A DNA stretch of 64,000 nucleotides from Pandoraea fibrosis (GCF_000807775.2 NZ_CP047385.1:4092001-4156000); one strand, 5' to 3'. Counted from the first letter of the stretch, positions 26,955 through 37,202 are shown. Notes: generated by a model not told the origin, from the sequence alone. Made by a program: numbers and translations.

Positions 26955-26968
26955 ATGAACTCCGGCGC

Positions 26969-27571
26969 TCAGGCGGCGAGCGTAGCCCGTGCAGCGGCCG
27001 TGCGTGCGGCAGCGGCAACCGTGGACGGCCACTGACGAATGACCTCGCGCTCGTGCAGCCACTGCGAGAGTTGATCCACTGTGGTGCCCAGACGCGCGGC
27101 AATCGGCGCATCCAGCGTGGCGCCCTCTTCCTTCGGCACCTGCTGATCGACGGCGAAGACGCCGCGCAGAATATGTTGCGCCCCGAGCGCGGACAGCACC
27201 GGCTTGAGGGCGTAGTCGAGCGCCAGCAGATGCGCGGGACTGCCCCCCGTCGCAAACGGTGCGACCAGCTTGTCCGCAAGACCGTCCTGCGGCAGCACGT
27301 CGAGGAAGGCTTTGAGCAAGCCGCTGTAGGCTGCCTTGTACACGGGCGTCGCCACGACCACAGCCTGTGCACCGGCGACCTGTGCGAGCGCGTGACGAAG
27401 ATCGTCGTGCGACGTGTCGGCCGCGAGCAGCGCGGCCGGTGAGAGCGCGCGAATGTCGATGCGGCGCACCGCAATGCCAGCCGCAGCCAGTTCGGATTCA
27501 ACGAAACGCAGCAACCGGGCGCTGCGCGAGGCAGCCGACGGGCTGCCCGAGATCGTGACGGCGTATGTCAT
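26969..27571 (-). CDS. ssuE: NADPH-dependent FMN reductase
   Basis: 200 residues from ATG 27571 ([21 protein letters not shown]), preceded by AGGGAAG. A flavodoxin-fold reductase that provides FMNH2 to SsuD. The flavin-binding GSPSAASRS and [21 protein letters not shown] loops are intact. It is the first gene of the ssu transcript, divergent from an AraC regulator. The open frame continues upstream to 27670 without a ribosome binding site. Confidence 0.92.
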   Translation of the reverse strand: MTYAVTISGSPSAASRSARLLRFVESELAAAGIAVRRIDIRALSPAALLAADTSHDDLRHALAQVAGAQAVVVATPVYKAAYSGLLKAFLDVLPQDGLADKLVAPFATGGSPAHLLALDYALKPVLSALGAQHILRGVFAVDQQVPKEEGATLDAPIAARLGTTVDQLSQWLHEREVIRQWPSTVAAAARTAAARATLAA

Positions 27572-27853
27572 ACTTCCCTGCCTAAGACGGGCCGTGCGCG
27601 TGCTGCCACGCTGGCCCTGAGGAATCGAAAGCGCACCGGATGCGCAACCGGCCTGACGGGCGGTCTGCACGGTGCCGACCGGGGCTTCCCGGCCACTGGA
27701 GAACCAGTGTAGCGATCCGCTCAGTGCGCCCGAACCAATGAATCCGGGATTGCTTTGCGCGTTTTTTCATAACCTGAAGTCATGCACCTTCGGCGCCTTA
27801 TTCCCCAGAGCGGTGCTAACGTCTGATTCCCGGACGTTTGCCGTCACACCACC

Positions 27854-28630
27854 ATGTCTGCCCCGATCCTCGAACTGCGCGAGTACCACCCAACCGACAG
27901 CACCGACACGCACGACTTTCATCAGGTCGTGATCGGGCTATCGGGGCGCATGTCGATTTCATTGGATGGCAATGCCGCGCAGTTCGGCCGCGTGGGCGCG
28001 CGCAACGGCGTGGTGATTCCCGCAGGCGTGCGACACGACTACCGGGGCGACGGACCTAACCGGCAGGTCGTGCTGGACGTGCCGTCGTACCTCGTCACGG
28101 CGACGGGTACCGAACGGGCGTTCGCACACGAGGCCTTTTTCGCGCTGGACGCCAAGCTGCTGGCGTTGGTCCAGCGAGTGAGCGCAGGCGTGCAGGACGG
28201 TCACCCGCTGAGCGCAGACGATCCGGTGGTGCGCGAGTGGCTCGCCGCCCTCATGGCGCGGCTCGCACCGGCACGGCCCGCGTTGCGTACCGTCCGGCTG
28301 GATCTGGCGCGCATCGACGCGCGGCTGCAAGCCGAACTGGCAACGCCGCTCGATACGGCCACGCTGGCGCAGGACGCCGGGATGAGCGTGCGGCACTTTC
28401 ACGATTGCTTCGTCGCCATGACCGGCGAGACGCCTCACCGGCATCTCATGCGCCTTCGACTCGCACGCGCAGCGTCATTGCTGGCCGAGACCGACGCGAC
28501 GCTCGCCGACATCGCACTCGACGTCGGCTTCAACGACCAGAGCGCCCTCACGCATGCCTTTCGTCAGCATTTCGGTCAGACGCCCGCCGTCTGGCGGCGC
28601 GAACGCGCTGGCCGTGGCGCTATCGGCTGA
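27854..28630 (+). CDS. AraC-family transcriptional regulator
   Basis: 258 residues with an N-terminal cupin-like sensor (HDFHQVVIGLSGRMSISLDG, PAGVRHDYRG) and a C-terminal pair of helix-turn-helix motifs (TLAQDAGMSVRHFHDCFVAM and LADIALDVGFNDQSALTHAF, then FGQTPAVWRR). It is divergent from ssuE across 282 bases, which suggests that it may control the ssu cluster or an adjacent gene. The inducer cannot be deduced. Sulfonate genes are more often under LysR-type Cbl/SsuR control, so the link is only positional. Confidence 0.9.
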   Translation: MSAPILELREYHPTDSTDTHDFHQVVIGLSGRMSISLDGNAAQFGRVGARNGVVIPAGVRHDYRGDGPNRQVVLDVPSYLVTATGTERAFAHEAFFALDAKLLALVQRVSAGVQDGHPLSADDPVVREWLAALMARLAPARPALRTVRLDLARIDARLQAELATPLDTATLAQDAGMSVRHFHDCFVAMTGETPHRHLMRLRLARAASLLAETDATLADIALDVGFNDQSALTHAFRQHFGQTPAVWRRERAGRGAIG

Positions 28631-28743
28631 CCCCGCCGACCCTGCGCCCCTTCTGTCTGCCGAAATTCACAAGCCACCTCTGGCGGCAACGCGTTACGCT
28701 CTGCGTCCATTCATCTGTCGACAGGGACAAAAGGGAGCTGGAC

Positions 28744-29082
28744 ATGGCCGAGACCATCGAGTGGCAGGACTTCGAGAGAATCGATTTGCGCGTGGGGACG
28801 ATTGTGGCGGCCCGCGTCAATGAGAAAGCGAAGAAGCCCGCCTATGTGCTGGAAGTCGATCTGGGGGCGTTGGGCGTGAAGACATCCAGCGCGCAGATCA
28901 CCGTGCACTACACCCCGGAGGCGCTCGTCGGCCGGCAGGTGCTGTGCGTCTGCAATTTCGCACCCAAGCGCATTGCCGGCGTCGTCTCGGAAGTGCTGGT
29001 GACCGGCTTTGCCGACACCAGTGGCGCCATTGTCCTCGCGGGGGTGGAACGCGCGGTCCCCAATGGCGCGCGTCTTCACTGA
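28744..29082 (+). CDS. csaA: CsaA-like tRNA-binding-domain protein
   Basis: 112 residues from ATG 28744, preceded by AAGGGAGCTGG. The whole protein is one tRNA-binding OB-fold domain (EMAP/CsaA type): FERIDLRVGTIVAARVNEKAKKPAY, then LGVKTSSAQITVHY, and GRQVLCVCNFAPKRIAGVVSEVL. CsaA of Bacillus is described as a secretion-related chaperone, and relatives bind tRNA; the true role here is open. It lies 7 bases from the end of the convergent deformylase gene. The long open frame starting at 28237 is an out-of-frame artefact over the AraC gene. Confidence 0.88.
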   Translation: MAETIEWQDFERIDLRVGTIVAARVNEKAKKPAYVLEVDLGALGVKTSSAQITVHYTPEALVGRQVLCVCNFAPKRIAGVVSEVLVTGFADTSGAIVLAGVERAVPNGARLH

Positions 29083-29089
29083 GGCCCCG

Positions 29090-29632
29090 TCAGCGTTGCG
29101 GAAAATAATCGACTTGCCGCGCAAACGTCTCGCGATCGGCATCGAACACACGCCGCGACACCACCGCGTTCTCGCCCACGGCACGGTCGAACGACAACTT
29201 GCCGTCGAGATGATCGATCTCGTGCTGTAACAGTTCGGCCTGCGCCAGCGGCAACTTCGCCTTCATGTACACGTCACCCGACAGATCCCAGCAGCGCACC
29301 GAGATCGACGCGTAACGCGCCACACGCACCAGCGTTTCGGGAAAGCACATGCAGTCGTCCCAGAGCGTGACACGCGCGTCGCTCATCCACACGATCTCAG
29401 GATTGACAATCACATCGGACCAGCCGGGCACGGCGAGCGCGATCATGCGCCGGTCGATGCCGATTTGCGGCGCGGCAATGGCGCGCCCAAAGCCGTGCGC
29501 CGCGCGAAAGGCGGCGAGCGCCTCACACAGATCGGCAGCATCGCGGCGCACTGCCGGATCGTTCACGTCGACCACGTCGGCAGCGACCCTGCTTAGCGAC
29601 GGTGCGCCCACACGAAGCACCTCGCGCGTCAC
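29090..29632 (-). CDS. def: Peptide deformylase-like protein with altered EGCLS motif
   Basis: Peptide deformylases remove the formyl group from new protein N-termini using a metal held by one Cys and two His. The HExxH motif is intact (LLQHEIDHLDG), and motif 1 reads GRAIAAPQIG, where GxGLAAPQ is usual. Motif 2 reads DDCMC in place of EGCLS, keeping the Cys ligand but changing the residues around it. I choose the GTG at 29632, which has GGGAGG four bases upstream and gives 180 residues, the normal length. An ATG at 29749 would add 39 unlikely residues. It may be a secondary deformylase; no fmt partner is adjacent. Confidence 0.82.
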   Translation of the reverse strand: MTREVLRVGAPSLSRVAADVVDVNDPAVRRDAADLCEALAAFRAAHGFGRAIAAPQIGIDRRMIALAVPGWSDVIVNPEIVWMSDARVTLWDDCMCFPETLVRVARYASISVRCWDLSGDVYMKAKLPLAQAELLQHEIDHLDGKLSFDRAVGENAVVSRRVFDADRETFARQVDYFPQR

Positions 29633-30070
29633 GATGCCTCCCGACGCACGCAGGCATCCACGCAGGCAGCGCAACGGGAAATCAGCAGGGGTGGCAGCGT
29701 TGGTATTGGCAACATCGGAATTTACGAACCTCGATCGAGCGGATGCCACGATTGTAGAGACGCACCGCGAAATGCAATTTCGTTGAACACGCCTTCACGT
29801 CAATAAACTTCCATCGGTACGCGCTCACCAATGGCTGCACCGGCATCGTGCGCCGGATCATCCTCCCGGTCGCGTCTCATCGCCGACACCTCCCCGCGTC
29901 AATACCGACTTCCGCTCGTCTAAAAAAATATTGCTCGATACCGACACTTTCCCAAGTCCTGGCAGTCGAAACGCCCAATTCGACAGCCTGTCGGGTGCTG
30001 GACGGGGACGCATTCTCCCGCTCGGACAACCTCGCGAACAGGCCGGAAAAATGCTCGGCGGAGACCGCGA
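29633..30070. other. Divergent intergenic region def/phosphoethanolamine transferase
   Basis: About 440 bases without a convincing gene. It includes the possible N-terminal extension of the deformylase frame and a moderately AT-rich patch (TCTAAAAAAATATTGCTCG near 29920-29936). No strong promoter pair or hairpin was identified. Confidence 0.35.
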
Positions 30071-31738
30071 TTGAAGCCCCTATTGCATCGGTTATATCTT
30101 GGACTTGGCGGTCTGACCGCCTTCTGGGCACTCGGCATGCTGAGCGCCAGCGAATACGGCAAGAGCGCGGCCCTCATGACGACCGCCCTCCCCGGGCTTG
30201 CCGGGCTGTGCCTGCTGCTACGCGCCCGGCCCGCGTGGCTGAGCATTGCCACCCTCAGCATCGTCGGTGTGTTCTTCCTCGACGCCGCCACCAAGGGCTT
30301 CCTGCGCGACTACTTCGGCATGCGCCCCAATCACCTGCTGGTACTGCATGCGGTGTTCAACACCAATCCGTCCGAAACCGGCGAGTTCTTCCGTCACAAC
30401 TGGCGCGATGTCGCTCAAGCCAGCGCCGCGTTCCTCGTGTTATTCGGCGCCGTCGCTTTCGGCGAGCGCCGCCTGACACGAGAGGATGGCAGACAGCCGC
30501 AAGCGCCCATGCGACGCACCGGAAAAACCGTTGTCGTGGCGCTGCTGACGGCATTTCTCGCACTGCACCTCAACCCGACCATGGCGCGCGAAAATCCGCT
30601 GCTCTATTGGCCGATGCGCTACCTCGATTACAAACGGCAAGCCGATCACGCGACGCAGTTGCAACGCGATCTCGAGCAGAACATGGCGCAACGGGAAGAC
30701 TGGCGCGTGCAGTATCGCGGGCCTGACAAGAACACCGTTGTCTGGGTGATCGGCGAGAGTCTGAATCGCAACAACATGTCGCTCTACGGCTACGCGCGCA
30801 ACACCACGCCGATGCTCGACTCCCTGCGAGGCGATCTTATAGTGTTCCGCGACGTGGTGTCGTCGGAACCGGCGACGATGTCGTCGCTCATGAAAATGCT
30901 CACGCCCGCCAGTCTCGACGATCCCGAGGCATGGACGCGCGAACCCGATGTGGTCATGCTCGCGAAGGAAGCCGGCTACCGCACGTACTGGATCTCGAAT
31001 CAGGTGCCCAACGATGGTTGGCTCGGGTTGGTGGCAAAGCGCGCCGACGAGCAGGTATTCATCAACAAGGGCTATGGGCGGGGTGAAAACAACGTCGATG
31101 GCAATCTGCTGCCGGCGTTTGACGCAGCGCTGGCCAGCGACGCCCCGAAGAAGCTCATCGTCGTGCACCTGCTGGGCGCCCATCCGACCTACGACATGCG
31201 CTACCCCGAGGAATTTGCGCGCTTCGACAATACCGACGATGCCGTGATGGCCTCGCTCACCGCTCAGGGCAGATCGATGTGGGTGCGGCATCTGCGCAAC
31301 GATTACGACAACGCCATCGCGTACAACGACTTCGTTGTTTCGAGCCTGATTCGCAAAACGATGGCCGCAAGTCCACACGCCGATGCAAGCCTGCTGTTCA
31401 GCTCGGATCACGCGCAGGAAGTCGGTCACACGCGCAATCACGCCGGGCAGTCGGTCGCCGATGCTTCGGGCTACGAAATTCCGATGATCGTCTGGTCCCG
31501 CGCCGGCAAGGCCCTCTCGGACGGGCAAGGCAGCCTGTCGCGAGCGGCACTTGAAGCCCGTCCGTATCAGACCGACCGGCTCGATCACACGCTGCTCGGC
31601 ATGCTCGACATCGACACGCCCTATTACCGCGCGGCCGACGATCTGCTGAGCGTGGACTTCACCCCGCAAACGCGCCGCATCAACGGCCGGGAATACGTGT
31701 CGAATCGCCGCAACGAACAGCCCCCGTCGAACAATTAG
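30071..31738 (+). CDS. Phosphoethanolamine transferase (EptA/CptA-type sulfatase-fold)
   Basis: 555 residues starting at a TTG (30071) behind CGGAGA. The N-terminal third has about five membrane helices (GLTAFWALGML, LPGLAGLCLLL, LSIATLSIVGVFFL and others). The periplasmic sulfatase-fold domain follows. It holds the metal ligand Glu229 in WVIGESLNRNNMSLYGY, the probable nucleophile Thr269 in SEPATMSSLMKML, and the late metal motif SSDHAQEVGH. Enzymes of this family put phosphoethanolamine on lipid A, core sugars or other envelope glycans and can affect polymyxin resistance. Which acceptor is used here cannot be read from sequence. A single gene between divergent def and the MFS gene. Confidence 0.9.
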   Translation: MKPLLHRLYLGLGGLTAFWALGMLSASEYGKSAALMTTALPGLAGLCLLLRARPAWLSIATLSIVGVFFLDAATKGFLRDYFGMRPNHLLVLHAVFNTNPSETGEFFRHNWRDVAQASAAFLVLFGAVAFGERRLTREDGRQPQAPMRRTGKTVVVALLTAFLALHLNPTMARENPLLYWPMRYLDYKRQADHATQLQRDLEQNMAQREDWRVQYRGPDKNTVVWVIGESLNRNNMSLYGYARNTTPMLDSLRGDLIVFRDVVSSEPATMSSLMKMLTPASLDDPEAWTREPDVVMLAKEAGYRTYWISNQVPNDGWLGLVAKRADEQVFINKGYGRGENNVDGNLLPAFDAALASDAPKKLIVVHLLGAHPTYDMRYPEEFARFDNTDDAVMASLTAQGRSMWVRHLRNDYDNAIAYNDFVVSSLIRKTMAASPHADASLLFSSDHAQEVGHTRNHAGQSVADASGYEIPMIVWSRAGKALSDGQGSLSRAALEARPYQTDRLDHTLLGMLDIDTPYYRAADDLLSVDFTPQTRRINGREYVSNRRNEQPPSNN

Positions 31739-31843
31739 GCAGCGCATTGTCGCGCCGTCAGAATTCAATCGCAAGAAACGGAGCGCTTCCCTGCGATCTT
31801 CCGCCTAGACTCGCCTCGCACGTCCAATTTTGAGGGGATCGGT

Positions 31844-33133
31844 ATGGCAGAAGCACCGGGCCGGGGGCCAGAGGCGCCGCCCGTCACGTCGCTCGTGACA
31901 TCGCTCGTGGCATCGCTTACGCAGGCGAATCTCGCGGCACAGTTCAGCGAACAGATGACGCTGGCAGTCATTCCTATCGTCGCCGTCATCGCCCTCGGTG
32001 CCTCGGCCGAACAGACTGCCTCGTTGCAGGCGGCCACGACACTCCCCTTCCTGCTGCTCTCCCTGCCCGCTGGGGTGCTGGCGGATCGCTACCGCCGCAA
32101 GCCGCTGATGGTCGCCACAGAGCTATTGCGCGCCGTCGCACTGCTAGGCCTGTTCGCATTGTTTCGCGCGCATTTGCTGACACTTCCCGCATTGGGTGTC
32201 CTCGGCTTCGCGATGGCGACAGGCACGGTGGTCTTCGGTGCGGCAGCCCCGTCGCTGGTGGCCGCGCTCGTCGCGCCGGGGGACCTGTTGACGGCGAATC
32301 GGCAACTCGAGATCGCCCGCAGCATTGCTTTCACTGCGGGCCCCGCGTTGGGTGGTCTGATGGCGGGATGGGCGTCGGCCACGCCCGCCTTTGCCACCGC
32401 ATTCGCGCTCTCGCTCGCCAGTGTCTACTGTCTGACACGCTTGCCGGCGGAAGCCCCGCGCGTCGCCTCCCGACGCCATTTTCTGCGCGAGTTGGCCGAC
32501 GGCGTGCGCTTCATCGCCCATAGCCCCTATCTACGGCCTATCGTGGCGACGGCATTCGTCTTCAACACGTCGTGGTATCTGTTGCTCGCCATCTTCGCGT
32601 ACTACGCCATCCATTCGCTGACGTTCTCGGCACAGGCCGTGGGCATCGCGCTCGGCGTCTACGGCTTCGGGATGGTATGCGGCGCGTTCGGCTATCGGCA
32701 CATCGCCAGGCGACTGTCATTCGGCCGACAGATCGTGCTTGGCCCCGCCTGCGCCGCCGTCGCATCGCTGCTGATGCTGGCGACATGGCGCCTGTCGGGC
32801 GGCGTGCTCACCTACGCCGTGGTATTTGCGGCGTTCTTCCTGTTCGGCTGCGGTCCGATCGTGTGGACGATCTCGACGACGTCGCTGCGCCAAACGGTGA
32901 CGCCGGGAGGGCTGATCGCTCGCGTATCGGCCGTGATCATGACGGCGACCGCCGGTGCGCGGCCATTCGGGGCATGTCTTGGCGCGTGGCTCGCCTCGAC
33001 GCTCGGCACACGATACTGTCTTGTCGCCATGGCCGGCGGTTTCGCCGTGCAACTCGGCATCATCGTGTTTTCACCGGCATCACGGCTGTCAGCCATCGAA
33101 GCCGCGTCGCTGAATACCACCGCAACGGCCTGA
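31844..33133 (+). CDS. MFS transporter (EntS/MFS_3-like exporter)
   Basis: 429 residues with about twelve hydrophobic helices and the MFS motif A variant GVLADRYRRKPLM between helices 2 and 3. The order of segments (FSEQMTLAVIPIVAVIALGAS, PSLVAALVAPGDLLTANRQLEIARS) fits the enterobactin exporter/MFS_3 subgroup. A purine-rich AGGGGAT precedes the ATG. The N-terminus contains a low-complexity repeat (SLVTSLVASLTQ). It lies 105 bases after the phosphoethanolamine transferase on the same strand. Substrate unknown. Confidence 0.88.
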   Translation: MAEAPGRGPEAPPVTSLVTSLVASLTQANLAAQFSEQMTLAVIPIVAVIALGASAEQTASLQAATTLPFLLLSLPAGVLADRYRRKPLMVATELLRAVALLGLFALFRAHLLTLPALGVLGFAMATGTVVFGAAAPSLVAALVAPGDLLTANRQLEIARSIAFTAGPALGGLMAGWASATPAFATAFALSLASVYCLTRLPAEAPRVASRRHFLRELADGVRFIAHSPYLRPIVATAFVFNTSWYLLLAIFAYYAIHSLTFSAQAVGIALGVYGFGMVCGAFGYRHIARRLSFGRQIVLGPACAAVASLLMLATWRLSGGVLTYAVVFAAFFLFGCGPIVWTISTTSLRQTVTPGGLIARVSAVIMTATAGARPFGACLGAWLASTLGTRYCLVAMAGGFAVQLGIIVFSPASRLSAIEAASLNTTATA

Positions 33134-33162
33134 GCCCCCACCGTTTCGATGCGACGCAGAAA

Positions 33163-33194
33163 CAAAAAAGCCGATGCAGTCGCCTGCATCGGCT
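33163..33194 (-). terminator. Rho-independent terminator of the aldehyde dehydrogenase gene
   Basis: A perfect 11-bp stem (AGCCGATGCAG at 33169-33179, CTGCATCGGCT at 33184-33194) with loop TCGC is followed on the minus strand by TTTTTTG. It lies 40 bases beyond the stop codon of the dehydrogenase at 33235. Confidence 0.9.
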
Positions 33195-33234
33195 CGCTCG
33201 GCGACTGCGCGCCGGATATCACACGATCCGTCGA

Positions 33235-34668
33235 TCAGACATCCAGACGCGTCACGAACTTCGGTTGCAGATAGGCTTCGAGCGCCTCCGGGCCGCCCTC
33301 CGAACCGTAGCCGCTGTCCTTCACGCCGCCGAACGGCACTTCCGGCAACGCCAGACCCGAATGGTTGATCGTCAGCATGCCGCTCTCGACGCGCGCCGCC
33401 AGACGATGTGCCGTGCCTTGCGAGGTCGTGTACGCATACGCGGCCAGACCATACGGCAGACGGTTTGCCTCGGCGATGGCTTCCTCTTCCGTATCGAACG
33501 GGTTGACGATGGCCACCGGACCGAACGGCTCTTCGTGCATGATCTTCGCGCTCATCGGCACATTGCACAGCACGGTCGGTGCGTAGAAATAGCCGCCTTG
33601 CGCAGCACGCTTGCCCCCCGTCTTGAGCTGCGCGCCGTTGGCGACGGCATCGTCCACGATGGCGCTGATGGCCTCGAAACGCTTGGCGTTGACCAACGGG
33701 CCCATCGTCGTTTCGGGGTCAAGACCGTTACCGACGCGAATCGATTCGGCGGCCTTCACGAAGGCGTCGACGAACTGGTCGTATACACCGCGCTGCACGA
33801 GGAAACGCGTCGGGGCGATACAGACCTGTCCGGCGTTGCGGAACTTGCCGCCCGCGAGGTTGCGCACGGCAGCGGCGATATCGGCATCGTTGAAAATCAG
33901 CGCGGGCGCATGACCGCCGAGTTCCATCGTCACGCGCTTCATGTGCAGACCGGCCATCGCGGCAAGCTGCTTGCCCACCGGCGTCGAGCCCGTGAACGAC
34001 ACCTTGCGGATCGTGGGATGCGGAATCAGGTACGACGAAATCTCGGCGGGCACGCCATACACGAGGTTGAGCACGCCGTCGGGCAGACCGGCATCGGCGA
34101 AGGCGCGAATCAGCGCGGCCGGCGACGCAGGCGTTTCTTCCGGCGCCTTCACGATCACCGAGCAACCGGCGGCCAGCGCAGCGGACACCTTGCGCACGAC
34201 CTGATTGACCGGGAAATTCCAGGGCGTGAACGCTGCCACCGCACCGACCGGCGACTGGATCACCATCTGGTAGACGTTCGGCACACGTGCGGGCACCAGA
34301 CGTCCATAGGCACGCTTGCCTTCTTCCGCGAAGAATTCAATGATGTCGGCGGCCGAGAGCACTTCGCCCTTGGCTTCACCGATGGGCTTGCCCTGCTCCA
34401 TCGTCATCTGACGTGCGATATCGCCAACGCGCTCGCGCAGCAGGCCGGCAGCCTTGCGCATGAGCTTGGCGCGCTCGAACGGGGCGATTTCGCGCCACTT
34501 GGCAAAGCCGGCTTCGGCGGCCGCCAGGGCAGCGTCCAGATCCGGCTGAGTCGCGCGCGCCACCGTGCCGATGGTCTCACCCGTGGCCGGGTTCTCGATC
34601 GGCAGCGTGAGGCCTTCTGCGCCCGCTTTCCACTGTCCGTTGATGAAAAGTTCTACGTTATGCGACAT
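33235..34668 (-). CDS. gabD: NAD(P)-dependent succinate-semialdehyde-type aldehyde dehydrogenase
   Basis: 477 residues from ATG 34668 ([19 protein letters not shown]), preceded by CGGAGAC. Aldehyde dehydrogenase hallmarks are complete: [34 protein letters not shown], the general base Glu in [10 protein letters not shown], the catalytic Cys in [12 protein letters not shown], and EEPFGPVA. Closest in style to GabD/SSADH-type enzymes that oxidise succinate semialdehyde, but substrate choice within this superfamily is hard to fix from sequence, and a broader aldehyde range is possible. No gabT neighbour is present. Confidence 0.88.
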   Translation of the reverse strand: MSHNVELFINGQWKAGAEGLTLPIENPATGETIGTVARATQPDLDAALAAAEAGFAKWREIAPFERAKLMRKAAGLLRERVGDIARQMTMEQGKPIGEAKGEVLSAADIIEFFAEEGKRAYGRLVPARVPNVYQMVIQSPVGAVAAFTPWNFPVNQVVRKVSAALAAGCSVIVKAPEETPASPAALIRAFADAGLPDGVLNLVYGVPAEISSYLIPHPTIRKVSFTGSTPVGKQLAAMAGLHMKRVTMELGGHAPALIFNDADIAAAVRNLAGGKFRNAGQVCIAPTRFLVQRGVYDQFVDAFVKAAESIRVGNGLDPETTMGPLVNAKRFEAISAIVDDAVANGAQLKTGGKRAAQGGYFYAPTVLCNVPMSAKIMHEEPFGPVAIVNPFDTEEEAIAEANRLPYGLAAYAYTTSQGTAHRLAARVESGMLTINHSGLALPEVPFGGVKDSGYGSEGGPEALEAYLQPKFVTRLDV

Positions 34669-34777
34669 GCTGAAGTCTCCGGTTGGCAACACGCCCAACA
34701 GCATAACGCAGGCTACGTTTTCCTGTTGCCTTCCCACCGTGGCTGAGTCCGACAATATCGACGGACATCTCATCCCG

Positions 34778-34837
34778 TGAAATCAAAAGGGCCGGCAGTG
34801 TGGGGAACGTTTCACTCCCCCACGCTGCCGGCCCTTT
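34778..34837 (-). terminator. Long-stem rho-independent terminator after hisC
   Basis: Arms of 20 bases (34786-34805 and 34817/34818-34837, core AAAGGGCCGGCAG and CTGCCGGCCCTTT) pair with one wobble; on the minus strand TTTTGATTTC follows. It closes the large minus-strand biosynthetic cluster after hisC. Confidence 0.85.
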
Positions 34838-34891
34838 CAGGCATAGACGCTTCGGTCCAGCCGTCTGCGCCCGGATGCCCCGGACGACGCC

Positions 34892-35962
34892 TCAGCCCGC
34901 CAGAATTTCCTTCAACGCTTGCGTGAAAGTCTGGCACTCGTCTTCGGTACCGACGGTGATGCGCAGGAACTGCGCCACACGCGCGTGCTTGAAGTGCCGC
35001 ACGATGATCGAGCGCTCGCGCAGCGCGGCGGCCAGTTGCGCCGCGTCGTGCGAGGCATGACGCGCGAACACGAAGTTTGCCGTCGACGGCAGCACATCGA
35101 AGCCCAGCGCTTGCAAGCGCGCGACCAGTCCTTCACGGCTCGCGATCACCGCCTGACGCGTCAGGTCGAAGTACGCTTCGTCTTCGATGGCCGCCACGCC
35201 CGCCGCCTGAGCGAGCCGGTCGAGCGGATACGAATTGAAGCTGTTCTTCACGCGCTCGAGCGCCTCGATCAGATCCGGATGCCCAATGGCGAAGCCAAGT
35301 CGCAACCCGGCCAGCGAACGCGACTTGGACAGCGTCTGCACCACCAGCAGGTTCGGATACTTCGCGATCAGCCCTGCGGCACTCTCACCGCCGAAGTCGA
35401 TGTACGCCTCGTCGATCACCACAACGGAATCCGGGTTCCCTGCCAGAAGACGCTCAATCTCCCCGGATGCCAGCACGCGGCCCGTGGGCGCGTTCGGATT
35501 CGGGAAAATGATGCCGCCGTTCGGCTTGAGGTAATCGTCGACGCGAATCTCGAACGCCTCGGTCAGCGGCACGTTCTCGAACGTCACGCCGTAAAGCCCG
35601 CAGTACACCGGGTAAAAGCTGTAGGTGATATCCGGAAACAGAATCGGCTTGTCGTGCTTCAGCAATCCCTGAAACACGTTCGCCAGTACTTCGTCTGAGC
35701 CATTGCCCACATGCACATTGGCAACCTCAAGACCGAAACGCTTCGCGATGGTCTCCTTGAAACGGCGCGCATCGGGATCGGGGTACAGCTTGAGCGCGTC
35801 GGCATCGCTGCCGAGCGCCTCGCGAATCGCAGCCAGCACGCGCGGCGACGGGCCGTATGGGTTCTCGTTGGTATTGAGCTTGATGAGCCGCTGCATCTGC
35901 GGCTGCTCACCGGGCACATAGGGCGTCAGATCGGCAACGCCCGCACTCCAGAATCGACTCAT
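34892..35962 (-). CDS. hisC: Histidinol-phosphate aminotransferase
   Basis: 356 residues from ATG 35962 ([20 protein letters not shown]). A PLP-dependent class II aminotransferase in histidine synthesis that can also act on aromatic keto acids. Landmarks: [30 protein letters not shown] with the PLP-contact Asp, and the PLP lysine in [18 protein letters not shown]. It follows metZ by 14 bases. A second HisC paralogue is usual in Burkholderiaceae in the his operon, and this copy away from his genes may serve tyrosine or phenylalanine transamination; that is inference. Confidence 0.92.
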   Translation of the reverse strand: MSRFWSAGVADLTPYVPGEQPQMQRLIKLNTNENPYGPSPRVLAAIREALGSDADALKLYPDPDARRFKETIAKRFGLEVANVHVGNGSDEVLANVFQGLLKHDKPILFPDITYSFYPVYCGLYGVTFENVPLTEAFEIRVDDYLKPNGGIIFPNPNAPTGRVLASGEIERLLAGNPDSVVVIDEAYIDFGGESAAGLIAKYPNLLVVQTLSKSRSLAGLRLGFAIGHPDLIEALERVKNSFNSYPLDRLAQAAGVAAIEDEAYFDLTRQAVIASREGLVARLQALGFDVLPSTANFVFARHASHDAAQLAAALRERSIIVRHFKHARVAQFLRITVGTEDECQTFTQALKEILAG

Positions 35963-35976
35963 GACGACGGCTCCGC

Positions 35977-37164
35977 TCAGCTCACGAAACCACGCAGCAG
36001 GTCGGCCTGAATGTCGGCCGGCGACTCCAGCCCCACTGCCAGACGAATCAGACCTTCCGTAATACCCGCCGCGGCACGCGCTTCCGGCGTGATGCGGCCA
36101 TGCGTCGTGCTGGCCGGGTGCGTGATCGTGGTGCGCGTGTCGCCGAGATTGCCCGTGATCGAACACACGCGGGTGTTGTCGATCACGCGCCAGGCGTTCT
36201 CGCGTTGCTCGGCAGGCGTCGCGCCCTTGAGTTCAAACGCGACAATGGCACCGCCCGCCTTCTGCTGGCGTTGAGCGAGTTCGTACTGCGGATGCGACGG
36301 CAGACCCGGGTAGAACACGCGGGCCACTTGCGGTTGCTGTTCCAGCCATTGCGCAATCGCGAGGGCATTGGCCGATTGACGCTCGATACGCAGCGACAGC
36401 GTCTCCATGCCTTTGAGCAACACCCAGGCGTTGAACGCCGAGAGGGTCGGACCCGCGCTGCGCACGAACGTGAAGACCTTGCCCATGATGAAGTCCTTCT
36501 TGCCGACGATGGCGCCGCCGAGCACGCGCCCCTGACCGTCAAGGTACTTCGTGGCGGAGTGCACGACGACGTCCGCCCCGTACTCGATGGGACGCTGCAA
36601 TGCCGGCGTACAGAAGCAGTTGTCGACGACGAACATCGCGCCCGCTTCCTTCGCGATCTTGCCAATGGCGGCGATGTCGGCGATATCCGTGAGCGGGTTG
36701 GACGGCGTTTCCAGGAAGAACATCTTCGTATTCGGACGAATCGCGGCGCGCCAGGCGTCGAGATCGGTCGGGTCGACGAAGGTGGTCTCGACACCGAAGC
36801 GGCTGAAGATCGTGGAGAAGACGTTCAGCGTGGAGCCGAAAATGCTTTGCGAGCTGACGAGGTGATCGCCTGCGGAAAGCGCTGACATCACGACGGAAAC
36901 GATGGCACTCATGCCCGAAGAGGTCGCCATGCAGGCCTCACCGCCTTCGAGGGCGGCCAGACGATCCTGAAACATCGACACGGTCGGGTTGGTGAAGCGC
37001 GAGTAGGTGAAGCCCTCCTCCGAATGCGCGAAGCGTTCGGCGGCCTCGGCCGCGCTCTTGAAGACAAAGCTCGAGGTCAGGTAAAGCGCCTCGGAATGCT
37101 CACCAAACTCGGAGCGCTGCGTGCCCGCGCGCACCGCCAGGGTATCGAAGTCGAAGGAGTCCAT
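35977..37164 (-). CDS. metZ: O-succinylhomoserine sulfhydrylase
   Basis: 395 residues from ATG 37164 ([21 protein letters not shown]). A Cys/Met-metabolism PLP enzyme that makes homocysteine directly from O-succinylhomoserine and sulfide. PLP lysine is in [18 protein letters not shown]; other family segments are [21 protein letters not shown] and [14 protein letters not shown]. Upstream lie, in order, a promoter, a SAM-II-like aptamer and a terminator hairpin, so expression is probably switched off when SAM is plentiful. hisC follows 14 bases later. Confidence 0.94.
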   Translation of the reverse strand: MDSFDFDTLAVRAGTQRSEFGEHSEALYLTSSFVFKSAAEAAERFAHSEEGFTYSRFTNPTVSMFQDRLAALEGGEACMATSSGMSAIVSVVMSALSAGDHLVSSQSIFGSTLNVFSTIFSRFGVETTFVDPTDLDAWRAAIRPNTKMFFLETPSNPLTDIADIAAIGKIAKEAGAMFVVDNCFCTPALQRPIEYGADVVVHSATKYLDGQGRVLGGAIVGKKDFIMGKVFTFVRSAGPTLSAFNAWVLLKGMETLSLRIERQSANALAIAQWLEQQPQVARVFYPGLPSHPQYELAQRQQKAGGAIVAFELKGATPAEQRENAWRVIDNTRVCSITGNLGDTRTTITHPASTTHGRITPEARAAAGITEGLIRLAVGLESPADIQADLLRGFVS

Positions 37165-37202
37165 CGTGTATCTCGTGATTGGGTTGGCCCGACCGCCGGC
37201 CA

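Noticed and set aside
28237..28743. N-terminal half of a 281-codon frame leading into the CsaA-like gene
   Set aside because: It runs out of frame through the AraC regulator gene; the CsaA domain begins at an ATG with its own ribosome binding site at 28744.
30758..30763. Apparent loss of the catalytic threonine in the phosphoethanolamine transferase (GES-L instead of GET)
   Set aside because: The nucleophilic Thr of this family lies in a later segment. A Thr is present there (Thr269 in PATMSS), and the Glu metal ligand is kept, so no catalytic residue is missing.
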